Below, one piece after another: positions 16,462 through 25,011 of a stretch of DNA of 64,000 bases (within the stretch, counting starts at the first letter, position 1; each line of letters begins with the position of its first letter). The position numbers and the translations under genes were made by a program. The notes under the pieces were generated by a model. It ran no database searches and had not been told where the DNA came from. It worked only from the letters and a program-made list of their open reading frames with translations. This DNA is from an uncultured Collinsella sp. (GTDB taxonomy: Bacteria; Actinomycetota; Coriobacteriia; Coriobacteriales; Coriobacteriaceae), in assembly GCA_902491565.1 (NCBI GenBank), contig CABUIE010000004.1, positions 62,001-126,000 on the forward strand, in the 5' to 3' direction.

Positions 16462-17334
16462 ATGGCAGCCTATCCTATAAGCGTGCTTGGCTTTGGAGAC
16501 AACGTTGTCGATAAGTACGAGCACATCAAGACCATGTATCCCGGCGGCAATGCAGTTAACTTCGCCGTCTTCGCCAAGAAGCTCGGCGTCGATCGCAGCG
16601 CCTACATGGGAATCTTCGGATCAGATGAGGAGGCCGAGCACGTTATAGCATCGCTCGAGGACGAGGGCGTCGAGCTTCTTCGCTGCCAGCAGGTCCTGGG
16701 CGTCAACGGCGCCGCTCGCGTGACCGTTGACGAGACCGGGGACCGTATCTTCCTGGGCTCCAATGAGGGCGGCATACGTGGCGACATGCGCTACGTGATA
16801 GACCGCTTCGCCGCCGAGTACGTCAGCGGCTTCGATTTGGTGCACAGCGGCAACTACTGCTTCACCGAGCGCGAGCTCCCCAAGATCAAGGCTGCCGGCG
16901 TGCCTATCAGCTTCGACTTCTCCGATGACTCCACCGACGAGCACTTCGGGCAGATTGCGCCATTTGTGACGTACGCCTTTATGTCCATGGGCGACGCTTC
17001 CCTGGAGGATATCAAGGCGAAGCTCGAGTGGGTGAAGGCCCTTGGCCCTCAAATCGTATGCGCATCGCGCGGGAGCAAGGGCTCCGTCGCCTATGACGGC
17101 GAAAACTTCTACGAGCAGGGCATCAAGCCCGTGGCGCCCGAGGAGCTCAAAGACGCTATGACGGCCGGCGATTCACTGCTGACGGCGTTTTTGGTCACCT
17201 ATCTTTCCAAGAAGAAGGCCGGCGAGTGCGGCGAGGCCGCGATTCGCGAGAGCTTGGACTTCGCTGCCGGTTTTGCGGCGGAGACCTGCAAGATCGAGGG
17301 CAGTTGGGGCCACCCGCTGGTCTACGAGAACTAG
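16462..17334 (+). CDS. frlD: PfkB-family kinase, fructoselysine 6-kinase type
   Basis: 290 residues from ATG 16462, five bases after GGAGAT; the ATG at 16450 overlaps that site. The ribokinase fold is shown by GFGDNVVDKYEHIKTMYPGGNAVNFAVFA (sugar lid and GGN motif) and by the C-terminal TAGDSLLTAFL, where Asp is the catalytic base. Length is slightly above the 260 residues of Escherichia coli FrlD. It would phosphorylate the imported fructosamine before the SIS enzyme cleaves it. The gene ends the intact operon; a fragment of a second kinase of this type follows. Confidence 0.78.
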   Translation: MAAYPISVLGFGDNVVDKYEHIKTMYPGGNAVNFAVFAKKLGVDRSAYMGIFGSDEEAEHVIASLEDEGVELLRCQQVLGVNGAARVTVDETGDRIFLGSNEGGIRGDMRYVIDRFAAEYVSGFDLVHSGNYCFTERELPKIKAAGVPISFDFSDDSTDEHFGQIAPFVTYAFMSMGDASLEDIKAKLEWVKALGPQIVCASRGSKGSVAYDGENFYEQGIKPVAPEELKDAMTAGDSLLTAFLVTYLSKKKAGECGEAAIRESLDFAAGFAAETCKIEGSWGHPLVYEN

Positions 17335-17388
17335 TTTTTTGTCGTGGCGGGGTGTCTTGGGGCGCCCCGCATTGCGTTAGGAGTCAAG

Positions 17389-17637
17389 ATGTCCGTTCGT
17401 GCCTGCGCGGCAGGATTTTGCTGCGCCGATGTCTACCAGAATCTGGATCCCCTGGGTTGCATCCAAGGGGGCCTCTCAGGAGCGCTTCGAGGGGTGCTTC
17501 TTGAGTATATGAAGGCAAAAGGGATATGCAATCTTCATATACGGCCTTCTTTTAGAGGGCGTTGTCCTTACTCTTTCATCTCCTTGCCTATGGACATTTT
17601 GTCCATAGGCAAGAGTCCATGGTCGAGATCATGGTGA
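17389..17637 (+). pseudogene. N-terminal stub of a second PfkB-type kinase
   Basis: ATG 17389 follows AGGAGT and starts MSVRACAAGFCCADVYQNLD, the characteristic first strand of FrlD-like kinases. Then the sequence leaves the family completely and runs to a stop at 17637 through a perfect inverted repeat. The body of the gene has been deleted. It suggests that the operon once held two kinases with different specificity. Confidence 0.55.
17584..17612. repeat. Perfect 13-bp inverted repeat, 3-base loop
   Basis: TTGCCTATGGACA (17584-17596) and TGTCCATAGGCAA (17600-17612). No T-run follows, so a protein-binding site or a relic of a mobile element end is possible. Confidence 0.6.
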
Positions 17638-17685
17638 AGTTCTGCGGCCAGTAATTACTGCATTACATATTCTGTTGTCACCTGG

Positions 17686-17712
17686 GAGGCTCGCTTTTGC
17701 GGGCCTCTTTGC
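17686..17712 (+). terminator. Terminator of the sugar-amine operon
   Basis: GAGGCTCGC/GCGGGCCTC stem (one mismatch) with a TTTT loop, then TTTGCGTT. Ends rightward transcription before the convergent kinase gene. Confidence 0.6.
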
Positions 17713-17746
17713 GTTGCTAAGGGGCCATGGTCTGTCGATAAATAAA

Positions 17747-17777
17747 GCGCCCGCTTGCGGGGGGAGCAAGCGGGCGC
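17747..17777 (-). terminator. Terminator of the pknB operon
   Basis: Perfect 12-bp stem GCGCCCGCTTGC/GCAAGCGGGCGC. Read on the minus strand it is followed by TTTATTTAT. Confidence 0.85.
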
Positions 17778-17829
17778 CGTTGAGCGAATATGTTTGCGGC
17801 CCTAGCCGCTGCGGGTGATGGGTCCTCGA

Positions 17830-19773
17830 CTAGTTAGTCGTGCCGGAATCGTCGCCCGAATCGGAGCCAGAAAGCGAAACCGTCAACGTGATCGTGCTGT
17901 CGGTGGACTGCTTGCCAGTGGGGGAGACGCCCGTCACGGTGGCGTTTTCGTTGCCACTCACGGGGTTGCCGTTCTGATCGCAGAATGCGATGTTGTAGAA
18001 TCCGGCGTTGTTGAGCGCGGTGACGGCGGCGGAGATGCTCTTGCCGTACAGGTTGCCCGGAACGCTGGCCTTGCCGGACTTCTTGGCGATGACGACGGTG
18101 ATCGTGGCGCCGGGCTTCTGCTTGCCGCTGGGGTTCCAGCTAATGACGGTGCCCTCGGTGACGGAATCGTTCTCCTGGTAGCTCACGTTGACGCCAAAAC
18201 CGGCCATGTCGAGAGCGTTGCGTGCCTGGGCCTCGGTCATGTCGGTCAGATCGGGGACGGAGGTGGTGTCAGGACCGCTGGAGACCTTATACGAGATGGT
18301 CGTGCCCTTCTCGACTTCCTTGCCGGCATCAGTGCCCTGCTCAAAGACCTGGCCTTCGTCAGCCTCGTTGGCCTCCTCGGTTGCGTTGCCCTTCAGGCCC
18401 ACGCTTGCCAGCGCGGCCTCGGCCTGGTCTTTGGTCAGGCCGACGAGCTGCGGAACCTCAACTTTCTCGGAGGGCTTGGGGCCCTTGGAGATCACCAGGT
18501 TCACCTTGGTGCCCTTGGGCTTCTTAGTGTTGCCGTTGGGGGTCTGCTCGGCAACCTTGCCCTCGTCGACATCGTCGTTATAGCTCTGGTCGACGGTTCC
18601 GACCTCAAGGCCTGCCTCTTTGATCTGCTCGATAGCGGTCTGCTGGTCCTCGTTAAGCACATCGGGCACCGTAACCTGCTCGCCCCCAAAGAGTCCGGTG
18701 GCGAAGGCAACCACAACGCCAATCACGGCGATTGCGGCGACTACGGCGGCGATAATTTTGTTCTTGTTGGACTTGGGCTGATCGACCTCGTAGGAGCCCG
18801 TGGAGCCCGAAACTGCGCTGCGGGCGTTGCTCTGGCCGCTCACGCCCGAGACGGGACGTACCATGGCGCGCGTGGAGTCGGACAGCTCGCGAGTCTTGGT
18901 GGCGCCCAGCTCACCGGGGGCACCGATGATGCGCGTGGGCTCCGAGACGTTGACGGCACGGCCCGACAGGTAGCTGTTGAGCACCTGACGCAGCTCGTCG
19001 GCGGTCTGGAAGCGGTTTGCCGGGTCTTTCTCCATGCACTTGAGGATGATGCGCTCAAGGTCGGCGTCGACACCGGAGTTGATCTGGCTCGGCGGAATAG
19101 GCAGCTCGTTGACCTGCTTGAGTGCGACCGAGATGGCGTCGTCACCGTCAAAGGGAACGCGGCCGGTGGCGCACTCGTACATCACGACGCCCAGCGAGTA
19201 GATATCCGAGGTGGGGCCGAGGTCCTGACCGCGGGTCTGCTCGGGGCTGACGTAGTGGGCGGTTCCCAGCACGTTGTTGTCTTGCGTGAGGTGGCTGTTC
19301 TTGGCACGCGCGATGCCAAAGTCCATCACCTTGATGTTGCCGTCGGGCAGCACCATGATGTTCTGCGGCTTAATGTCGCGGTGGATGATCTCGTGCTTGT
19401 GGGCGACCGAAAGCGCAGAGCTGATCTGCGAGCCGATCTGGGCGACCTTCTTGGGGTCGAGGGCGCCGTGGCTCTTGATGCCGCTCTTAAGGTCGGTGCC
19501 GCGCAGGTACTCCATGACGATGTAATAGGTGTCGCCGTCCTTGCCCCAATCGTAGACGCCCACGATATAGGGGGAGGAGAGACCGGCTGCTGCCTGGGCC
19601 TCCTGCTTAAAGCGTGCGGCGAAGGTTGCGTCGCCGGCATACTGTGGCAGCATGATCTTGACGGCTACCGTGCGGTCGAGGACCTGGTCCTGTGCACGGT
19701 AGACGGTCGCCATGCCGCCCGTTCCCACCTTATCCTTGAGGAGGTATCTTCCCCCGAGGACCCTCTGTTCCAT
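17830..19773 (-). CDS. pknB: PASTA-domain Ser/Thr protein kinase
   Basis: 647 residues from ATG 19773, five bases after AGGAG (the ATG at 19788 lies before it). Residues 10-270 are a complete kinase: GTGGMATVYRA loop, VAVKIM lysine, HRDIKPQN catalytic loop and DFGIA. A juxtamembrane linker with Thr/Ser sites precedes one membrane helix (IIAAVVAAIAVIGVVVAFATG, about 355-375), and four extracellular PASTA repeats follow (VPDVLNE, VPQLVG, VPDLTDM and VPGNLYG starts). This is the family that senses muropeptides or lipid II and controls cell wall growth. It is the last gene of the wall/signalling operon, 132 bases after the RodA-PBP gene. Confidence 0.95.
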   Translation of the reverse strand: MEQRVLGGRYLLKDKVGTGGMATVYRAQDQVLDRTVAVKIMLPQYAGDATFAARFKQEAQAAAGLSSPYIVGVYDWGKDGDTYYIVMEYLRGTDLKSGIKSHGALDPKKVAQIGSQISSALSVAHKHEIIHRDIKPQNIMVLPDGNIKVMDFGIARAKNSHLTQDNNVLGTAHYVSPEQTRGQDLGPTSDIYSLGVVMYECATGRVPFDGDDAISVALKQVNELPIPPSQINSGVDADLERIILKCMEKDPANRFQTADELRQVLNSYLSGRAVNVSEPTRIIGAPGELGATKTRELSDSTRAMVRPVSGVSGQSNARSAVSGSTGSYEVDQPKSNKNKIIAAVVAAIAVIGVVVAFATGLFGGEQVTVPDVLNEDQQTAIEQIKEAGLEVGTVDQSYNDDVDEGKVAEQTPNGNTKKPKGTKVNLVISKGPKPSEKVEVPQLVGLTKDQAEAALASVGLKGNATEEANEADEGQVFEQGTDAGKEVEKGTTISYKVSSGPDTTSVPDLTDMTEAQARNALDMAGFGVNVSYQENDSVTEGTVISWNPSGKQKPGATITVVIAKKSGKASVPGNLYGKSISAAVTALNNAGFYNIAFCDQNGNPVSGNENATVTGVSPTGKQSTDSTITLTVSLSGSDSGDDSGTTN

Positions 19774-19905
19774 TCCTGCTCCTAACATAACTATTCGCTC
19801 AACGATGTGTGTAGTACCTACGATGTGGCCGCTGGGGCCGTGTGGCGCGTTGCCGCTAACTCTTCGGCCGCGGCGCGCCTCGGGTGTCCGATTCGATCAT
19901 GGGCA

Positions 19906-22776
19906 TCACGCTCCCTGCGCGGCAAGCGCCGCGGTCAGGACGATACCGGCGATCTTGGCGGCCTTGACGTCATGCTTGTCGAAATCCTCCAAGGCCACCG
20001 AGATGGCGACCGTGGGTGAATCGTAAGGTGCAAAGCCAACGAACATAGAGTTGACGTTGGTGCCGCCGGTCTCGGCCGAGCCGGTCTTGCCGGCGACCTT
20101 GACGCCGGGGATCTGGGCATCGGTGCCGGTGCCGGACTGGACGACGGCAAGCATGGCCTGCTTGACCTGGTCGGCCGTGGCGGAGCTGACGGCCTGCCCC
20201 AGCGAGCGGGACTGCGTGGTCTTGACCACGGTTCCGTCCGGGGCAAGTACCTGGGCTACAAAGTACGGGTCCATGACCACGCCACTGTTGGCGATGGCGG
20301 CGGCAATCACGGCGTTTTGCATGACGGTGGTCTGCGGGCCGGGCGTGTGGTCCATGCCGACAGGCTGGCCGGCGCCGGCCCAGGCGGTCTCCCACTCGGT
20401 CATGAGCGACGGGTCGGCCATGATGGAGGCCGCGGAGGTCAGGTCTTGGCCGAGCTTTTGGCCGTAGCCAAAGGCGTTGGCAAACTGTACGAGCGTGTTT
20501 GCGCCAACTTCGTTTGCCACCTGGCCAAAGACGACGTTGGAGGACACGGCAAAGGCCTGCTGCAGGCTGATGGTGCCGTAGCTCTCGTTGGCATAGTTGG
20601 TGACCGGTGCGTTGCCGATGTCCATGGAGCCGGGCGCCTGGTAGGTGCTGGTAAGGCTGGCGGTACCGGTCTCGAGTGCCGCGGAAAGCGTAACGACCTT
20701 AAACGTGGAGCCCGGCGTGTACAGCGCGTCCATGGCGCGATTGTACATGGAGCCGTCCTCGCCGCCGCCCGTCTGCAGCAGGGCATCGATGTTGGTGTTG
20801 TCGTAGGTGGGCGAGCTGGCACATGCGAGCACCGCGCCGGTACGCGGGTCGATGACCACTACAGCGCCCTTAAAGCCCTTGAGCGCCTGCTCGGCCGCCG
20901 TCTGGATGCGCGAGTCGATGGTGAGCTTGGCGGTGTTGCCCGGCTGGGTCTGGCCCGCGAGCGACGCGATGGCGTTGTTCCAGCTGGAGTAATCCTTAGA
21001 GCCGGTGAGCGTGTCGTTCATGACGCTCTCGATGGCGGTGGTGCCATACTGCTGGCTCACATAGCCAACCACGTGCGCTGCCAGGTTACCGTTGGGGTAG
21101 GAGCGTACGTAGGTGCCGTCCTCCTGCTGCAGCGACTCGGCCAGCGTCACGCCGTCGGACGTGATGATGGAGCCGCGCTGGATGTACTTGGAGCGGGCGA
21201 TGGTGTGGTTGTTGGTCGGCATGTCCTGATAGTCCTTGGCCTTAATGACCTGGACATAGGTGAGGTTGCCGATAAGGATGGCGAACAGCGCCGTAAAGGC
21301 GAGCACCGCACGGGTTAGACGGTTGGCGAGCGCCACGCGACCGAGCACACCGGATTCAGGCGTGTCGAGCAGGCGACGGCGCATGCGCGAGCCGACGGAA
21401 TGGCTGCCGCTGCCGTAGGAAGACGAGGTGGCAAAGCGCGAGCCCGTCGGGGCGGCGGCAGATGCGACCTGATCATCGGTGATGGCGGCCATGGTGCCGG
21501 TGCCGGTAAGCTCGGCCTCGCGTCCGGTCGCCTCGTCACCGGCACGTAGCAGGAGTGCGACGATGATAAAGCTTGCCAGCAGCGAGGAGCCGCCCTGGCT
21601 CATAAAGGGCAGGGTGACGCCGGTCAGCGGGATCAGGCGGGTTACGCCGCCAACGATCAAGAAGGCCTGGAAGCTGATGGCTGCCGTAAGACCGGTGGCG
21701 CTAAAGGCGGCAAGGTCGGACTTTGCGCGGGCAGCTGTGGTCAGGCCACGCACGGCAAAGAGCATAAACAGGATGAGCACGGCGCCGCCGCCCAAAAGGC
21801 CCATCTCCTCGCCGATAGCCGAGAAGATAAAGTCGGACTCGACGACAGGGATGTTGTTGGCCATGCCGTTGCCGATGCCAACACCGACCAGACCGCCATC
21901 GGCAAGCGAGAAGAGCGACTGGACGATCTGGTAGCCCTGGCCCTGGGCGTCCTTAAACGGATCGAGCCAAACCTGGAAACGCACCTGAACGTGAGACAGG
22001 AACTTGTAGGCGCCCACGGCTCCAACGGCTAAGAGCGCAAGGCCGATAACGACATACGAAAAGCGCCCCGTGGCAACGTAGAGCATCAGCAAGAAGATGG
22101 TGTAGAACAGCACGGCCGAACCCAGGTCGCGTTCGAAGACGACGACGAGCAGGCACACACCCCACACGGCAAACAGCGGCAGCAGCAGTCGCAGGCGAGG
22201 GATCTTAAAGCCCAGAATCTTGCGGTTGGAGATGGAGAGCAGCTCGCGGTTCTCGGCCAGGTACCCGGCCAGGAACAGGACGATAAAGACCTTGGCGAAC
22301 TCGCCGGGCTGGATGGTAAAGCCCGCGATGCGAATCCACAGTTTGGAGCCCGAGATCGTGGTGCCGATAAAGATAGGCAGCATCAGCAGAATGATGCCGA
22401 TGATGCCAAAGGTGTACTTGTAGCGCATGACCACGTCGAGGTTTTTGACTAGTGCAAGCGTTCCCACCATGAGCGCCACCGAGACAAACAGGATGATGAG
22501 CTGTGAGATGGCGAGAGCGGGGGCGAGACGCGTCACGAACGTGATGCCGATGCCCGAAAGTATAAATACGATGGGCAGGATGGCGGGGTCGGCACCGGGC
22601 GCCAAGATGCGCACGGCAATGTGGGCCGCGGCAAAGGCGGCAAAGAGGCCGATCGGTACGGCGAGCGTCTCAAAGGAGATGGCAGCGCCCGCGGTGAGGA
22701 CGTACATCGCATACAGCAGGATGACGGGGAACGCCGAGGCGATGAGCAAGAGCAGCTCGGTGTTGCGGCGACTCAT
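19906..22776 (-). CDS. Fused SEDS glycosyltransferase (RodA/FtsW) and class B penicillin-binding protein
   Basis: 956 residues from ATG 22776 (AAAGGGAG upstream), with no break in frame. Residues 1-440 are a RodA/FtsW protein with about ten membrane helices and the loop PGEFAKVFIVLFLAGYLAEN, plus FERDLGSAVLF with its conserved Asp. A Ser/Gly/Thr-rich linker (440-500) joins a further membrane helix (LTRAVLAFTALFAILIGNL) and a transpeptidase domain with STFK, SSN and KTG motifs. Most relatives have two separate adjacent genes (rodA, pbpA). One chain fixes a 1:1 pairing of lipid II polymerase and crosslinking enzyme. A missing stop between two genes is a trivial alternative, but the linker is long and well formed. 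Confidence 0.9.
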   Translation of the reverse strand: MSRRNTELLLLIASAFPVILLYAMYVLTAGAAISFETLAVPIGLFAAFAAAHIAVRILAPGADPAILPIVFILSGIGITFVTRLAPALAISQLIILFVSVALMVGTLALVKNLDVVMRYKYTFGIIGIILLMLPIFIGTTISGSKLWIRIAGFTIQPGEFAKVFIVLFLAGYLAENRELLSISNRKILGFKIPRLRLLLPLFAVWGVCLLVVVFERDLGSAVLFYTIFLLMLYVATGRFSYVVIGLALLAVGAVGAYKFLSHVQVRFQVWLDPFKDAQGQGYQIVQSLFSLADGGLVGVGIGNGMANNIPVVESDFIFSAIGEEMGLLGGGAVLILFMLFAVRGLTTAARAKSDLAAFSATGLTAAISFQAFLIVGGVTRLIPLTGVTLPFMSQGGSSLLASFIIVALLLRAGDEATGREAELTGTGTMAAITDDQVASAAAPTGSRFATSSSYGSGSHSVGSRMRRRLLDTPESGVLGRVALANRLTRAVLAFTALFAILIGNLTYVQVIKAKDYQDMPTNNHTIARSKYIQRGSIITSDGVTLAESLQQEDGTYVRSYPNGNLAAHVVGYVSQQYGTTAIESVMNDTLTGSKDYSSWNNAIASLAGQTQPGNTAKLTIDSRIQTAAEQALKGFKGAVVVIDPRTGAVLACASSPTYDNTNIDALLQTGGGEDGSMYNRAMDALYTPGSTFKVVTLSAALETGTASLTSTYQAPGSMDIGNAPVTNYANESYGTISLQQAFAVSSNVVFGQVANEVGANTLVQFANAFGYGQKLGQDLTSAASIMADPSLMTEWETAWAGAGQPVGMDHTPGPQTTVMQNAVIAAAIANSGVVMDPYFVAQVLAPDGTVVKTTQSRSLGQAVSSATADQVKQAMLAVVQSGTGTDAQIPGVKVAGKTGSAETGGTNVNSMFVGFAPYDSPTVAISVALEDFDKHDVKAAKIAGIVLTAALAAQGA

Positions 22777-22792
22777 AAGCGGCACTCCCTTT

Positions 22793-24592
22793 CTAATTCT
22801 TATCAGAGGCTTCGGCCTCGGCTGACTGTTCGGCGGTTTTCTCGGAATCTGACTCGGAGGTGGATTCCTGATCGGTGTTGTTGCGAATCGTTTGCGCGTC
22901 AATCACCTGACGGGTCTGCTCCTCGTCAATCTGATGGCGGTACTTGGATATCGTGTCCTGCGCATCGTCGACACTTGTTTGCGGAATACCCGCCTTGAGG
23001 CGGTTTTGCGTGTCTTCGGGCAGGTCGGATAGCTTGATGCTGGTTTCGCTCTCGAGCCAGTGGAGCTCGACCCCGAGCGTCTTCCCGGGCAGGCCGCGCC
23101 AGACGGCGACATTGCCGTGGTAGGTTCCCAAGTAATAGGAGCCGGTGACGCCCGTGTATGCCCAGATGCCTGCTACCAGCACAAAGACAAGGGCCAAGAC
23201 GGTGGCGATGGTGACATTTCGGCGTCGGACGCGTTTTGCCTCGCGCATGACGCCGTCGTCGACCAGGTCGACGACCACCACGGTCACATTGTCGTGGCCG
23301 CCGGCGGCGAGCGCCGCGTCCACCAAGTTGTCGACACAGATCTGTGCGCTCGAGGACTGCGTAGCAATGTTCTCGATATCGCTATCGGGAATCATGCTTG
23401 AAAGACCGTCGGAGCACAGAATCAGGCGGTCGCCTTCCTCGATGTGCAGGGTAAAGTGGTCGGCATACATGGCGGGATCCGAGCCCAGCGCGCGGGTGAT
23501 GACCGAGCGGTTGGGGTGGACGCGGGCCTCGTCGGCCGTAATCTCGCCGGCATCCACGAGCTCCTCCACGTAGGAGTGGTCGCGGGTCACGCGGATGAGC
23601 GTGCCCTCGTGGAGCAGGTAGGCGCGCGAGTCGCCCACGTGGGCGATGGCGAGCGTGTCGTTTTCGATGTAGGCGCAGGTGGCCGTGCATCCCATGCCGG
23701 GTTTGCCCAGGCCGTTGAGGGCGGCCTCGATCACGGCGGCGTTGGCGGCCTCGACGGCTGCGGCCAGGCGCGCGGCGTCGGCGGACTGCGGCGCCGTCTT
23801 GGCGATGGTCTCGACGGCGATGGAGGATGCCACCTCGCCGGCGGCGTGTCCTCCCATGCCGTCGCACACGCAAAAGAGCGGCGACTGCACCAGATAGGAG
23901 TCCTCATTGTGTGGGCGTACGCACCCGACGTCGGAGCGGGCGCCCCACATAAGCTGCGTGGTGGTGCCGGCGTCGTAGGTCGAGTCGGTCTCGATGCGCT
24001 CGTCGGTCAGCGGCTCGAAGCTCATGGTCGAGCCGGGATCTTTGAGCTTTGCCTCCACGGCGGCAACGTCGATTTCGGCTGTGTCACCGGGAGAGACGGT
24101 GTCGGTCTCGGCGTTTGATTCGGAATTGTCGGTGTCCGGGGAGTCGGGCTCCTCGGACACGCGGGCGGTCGACTCGTCGTCTTGCGGGCTGACGTCTATA
24201 GGCTCGGGCGCCGGCGTAGACGCGGGCGCAACCTCGGATGCCGGGGCTATGGGAAACGCCGGCGCGGCGGGCTCGGGTGCCGCAAACACCGCAGCGCTCT
24301 CGTTGATTGCCGCGGCGACGGGCTCTGCAAAGTGAGCCGGCGCCGGGGTTGCTTCGGGCGCTGTGGGCTGTTCCGCAGCATGTGCGCCGATGGGCGCCGC
24401 TACGGCATCCTCTTCGTCCTCGTTATCGGCTAGATCCGAAATATCATGCGTTACATGCGAAAGAGGCAGGGAGAACACGGTGTCCTCGGGCTCCACGGGT
24501 GCGGAGCCCGCCGGAGCGGCGTGGGCCGGCACAGCTGTGGCGGCAGCCGGTGCCTCGGTCATAGTTGCGGACTTGTTCTCCTCGTCGATCAT
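22793..24592 (-). CDS. pstP: PP2C-family Ser/Thr phosphatase with long disordered N-terminus
   Basis: 599 residues. ATG 24592 overlaps the stop of the FHA gene (ATGA). Residues 1-210 are Ala/Pro/Glu/Ser-rich and unstructured, which is unusual since most PstP proteins begin directly with the catalytic domain. Residues 215-455 are the PP2C domain: RSDVGCVRPHNEDSYL, VCDGMGGHAAGEVAS, VGDSRAYLL, LCSDGLSSMI and GGHDNVTVVVV, with all metal-binding Asp residues. One membrane helix follows (TIATVLALVFVLVAGIWAY) and then about 110 extracytoplasmic residues with an acidic tail. It dephosphorylates the substrates of the operon kinases. 16 bases separate it from the RodA-PBP gene. Confidence 0.93.
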   Translation of the reverse strand: MIDEENKSATMTEAPAAATAVPAHAAPAGSAPVEPEDTVFSLPLSHVTHDISDLADNEDEEDAVAAPIGAHAAEQPTAPEATPAPAHFAEPVAAAINESAAVFAAPEPAAPAFPIAPASEVAPASTPAPEPIDVSPQDDESTARVSEEPDSPDTDNSESNAETDTVSPGDTAEIDVAAVEAKLKDPGSTMSFEPLTDERIETDSTYDAGTTTQLMWGARSDVGCVRPHNEDSYLVQSPLFCVCDGMGGHAAGEVASSIAVETIAKTAPQSADAARLAAAVEAANAAVIEAALNGLGKPGMGCTATCAYIENDTLAIAHVGDSRAYLLHEGTLIRVTRDHSYVEELVDAGEITADEARVHPNRSVITRALGSDPAMYADHFTLHIEEGDRLILCSDGLSSMIPDSDIENIATQSSSAQICVDNLVDAALAAGGHDNVTVVVVDLVDDGVMREAKRVRRRNVTIATVLALVFVLVAGIWAYTGVTGSYYLGTYHGNVAVWRGLPGKTLGVELHWLESETSIKLSDLPEDTQNRLKAGIPQTSVDDAQDTISKYRHQIDEEQTRQVIDAQTIRNNTDQESTSESDSEKTAEQSAEAEASDKN

Positions 24593-25005
24593 CGACGGTT
24601 CACCTTCATGACCACGTCGCCAATCTGGACTTCGTCGCCCTCGCGCAGCGTTGCGGGCTCCACCAGCTGGCGGCCGTTGACGAGCGTGCCGTTAAGCGAG
24701 TTGAGGTCCTCGATGATGAGCGCCGGGCCCTGCAGCGAAAAGCGCGCATGCGAGGCCGAGACGAACGGTTCGTTGATGCAGATGTCCGAAGACGGCGAGC
24801 GACCGACGATGACGGGGCCGAGCATGTCTACGTGGATGCCTCGGATACCGCGCGGACCCTTGTCCACATCGATCGTCCAGATAGCCGAGTCGCGGCGCTG
24901 TCCACGCACAAGTCCCACGCCGGTCTTCATGACGGCGAACAAGAAGATATAGAGCAGGGCGACCAGGACGATGCGGCCTGCAAAAAGGACGATATCGATG
25001 TTCAT
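24589..25005 (-). CDS. fhaB: Membrane-anchored FHA protein, FhaB type
   Basis: 138 residues. One N-terminal membrane helix (VLFAGRIVLVALLYIFLFAVM) is followed by an FHA domain of about 80 residues with GRSPSSDICI, SASHARF and LNSLNGTLVNG, the phosphothreonine-binding signature. In Actinobacteria FhaB binds phosphorylated PknA/B and links them to RodA and the PBP. Starts six bases after the fhaA stop and overlaps the phosphatase start by four bases. Confidence 0.92.
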   Translation of the reverse strand: MNIDIVLFAGRIVLVALLYIFLFAVMKTGVGLVRGQRRDSAIWTIDVDKGPRGIRGIHVDMLGPVIVGRSPSSDICINEPFVSASHARFSLQGPALIIEDLNSLNGTLVNGRQLVEPATLREGDEVQIGDVVMKVNRR

Positions 25006-25011
25006 AAGCGA

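Noticed and set aside
17815..19785. 656-codon plus-strand frame
   Set aside because: Antisense shadow of pknB; the minus strand has all kinase and PASTA motifs.
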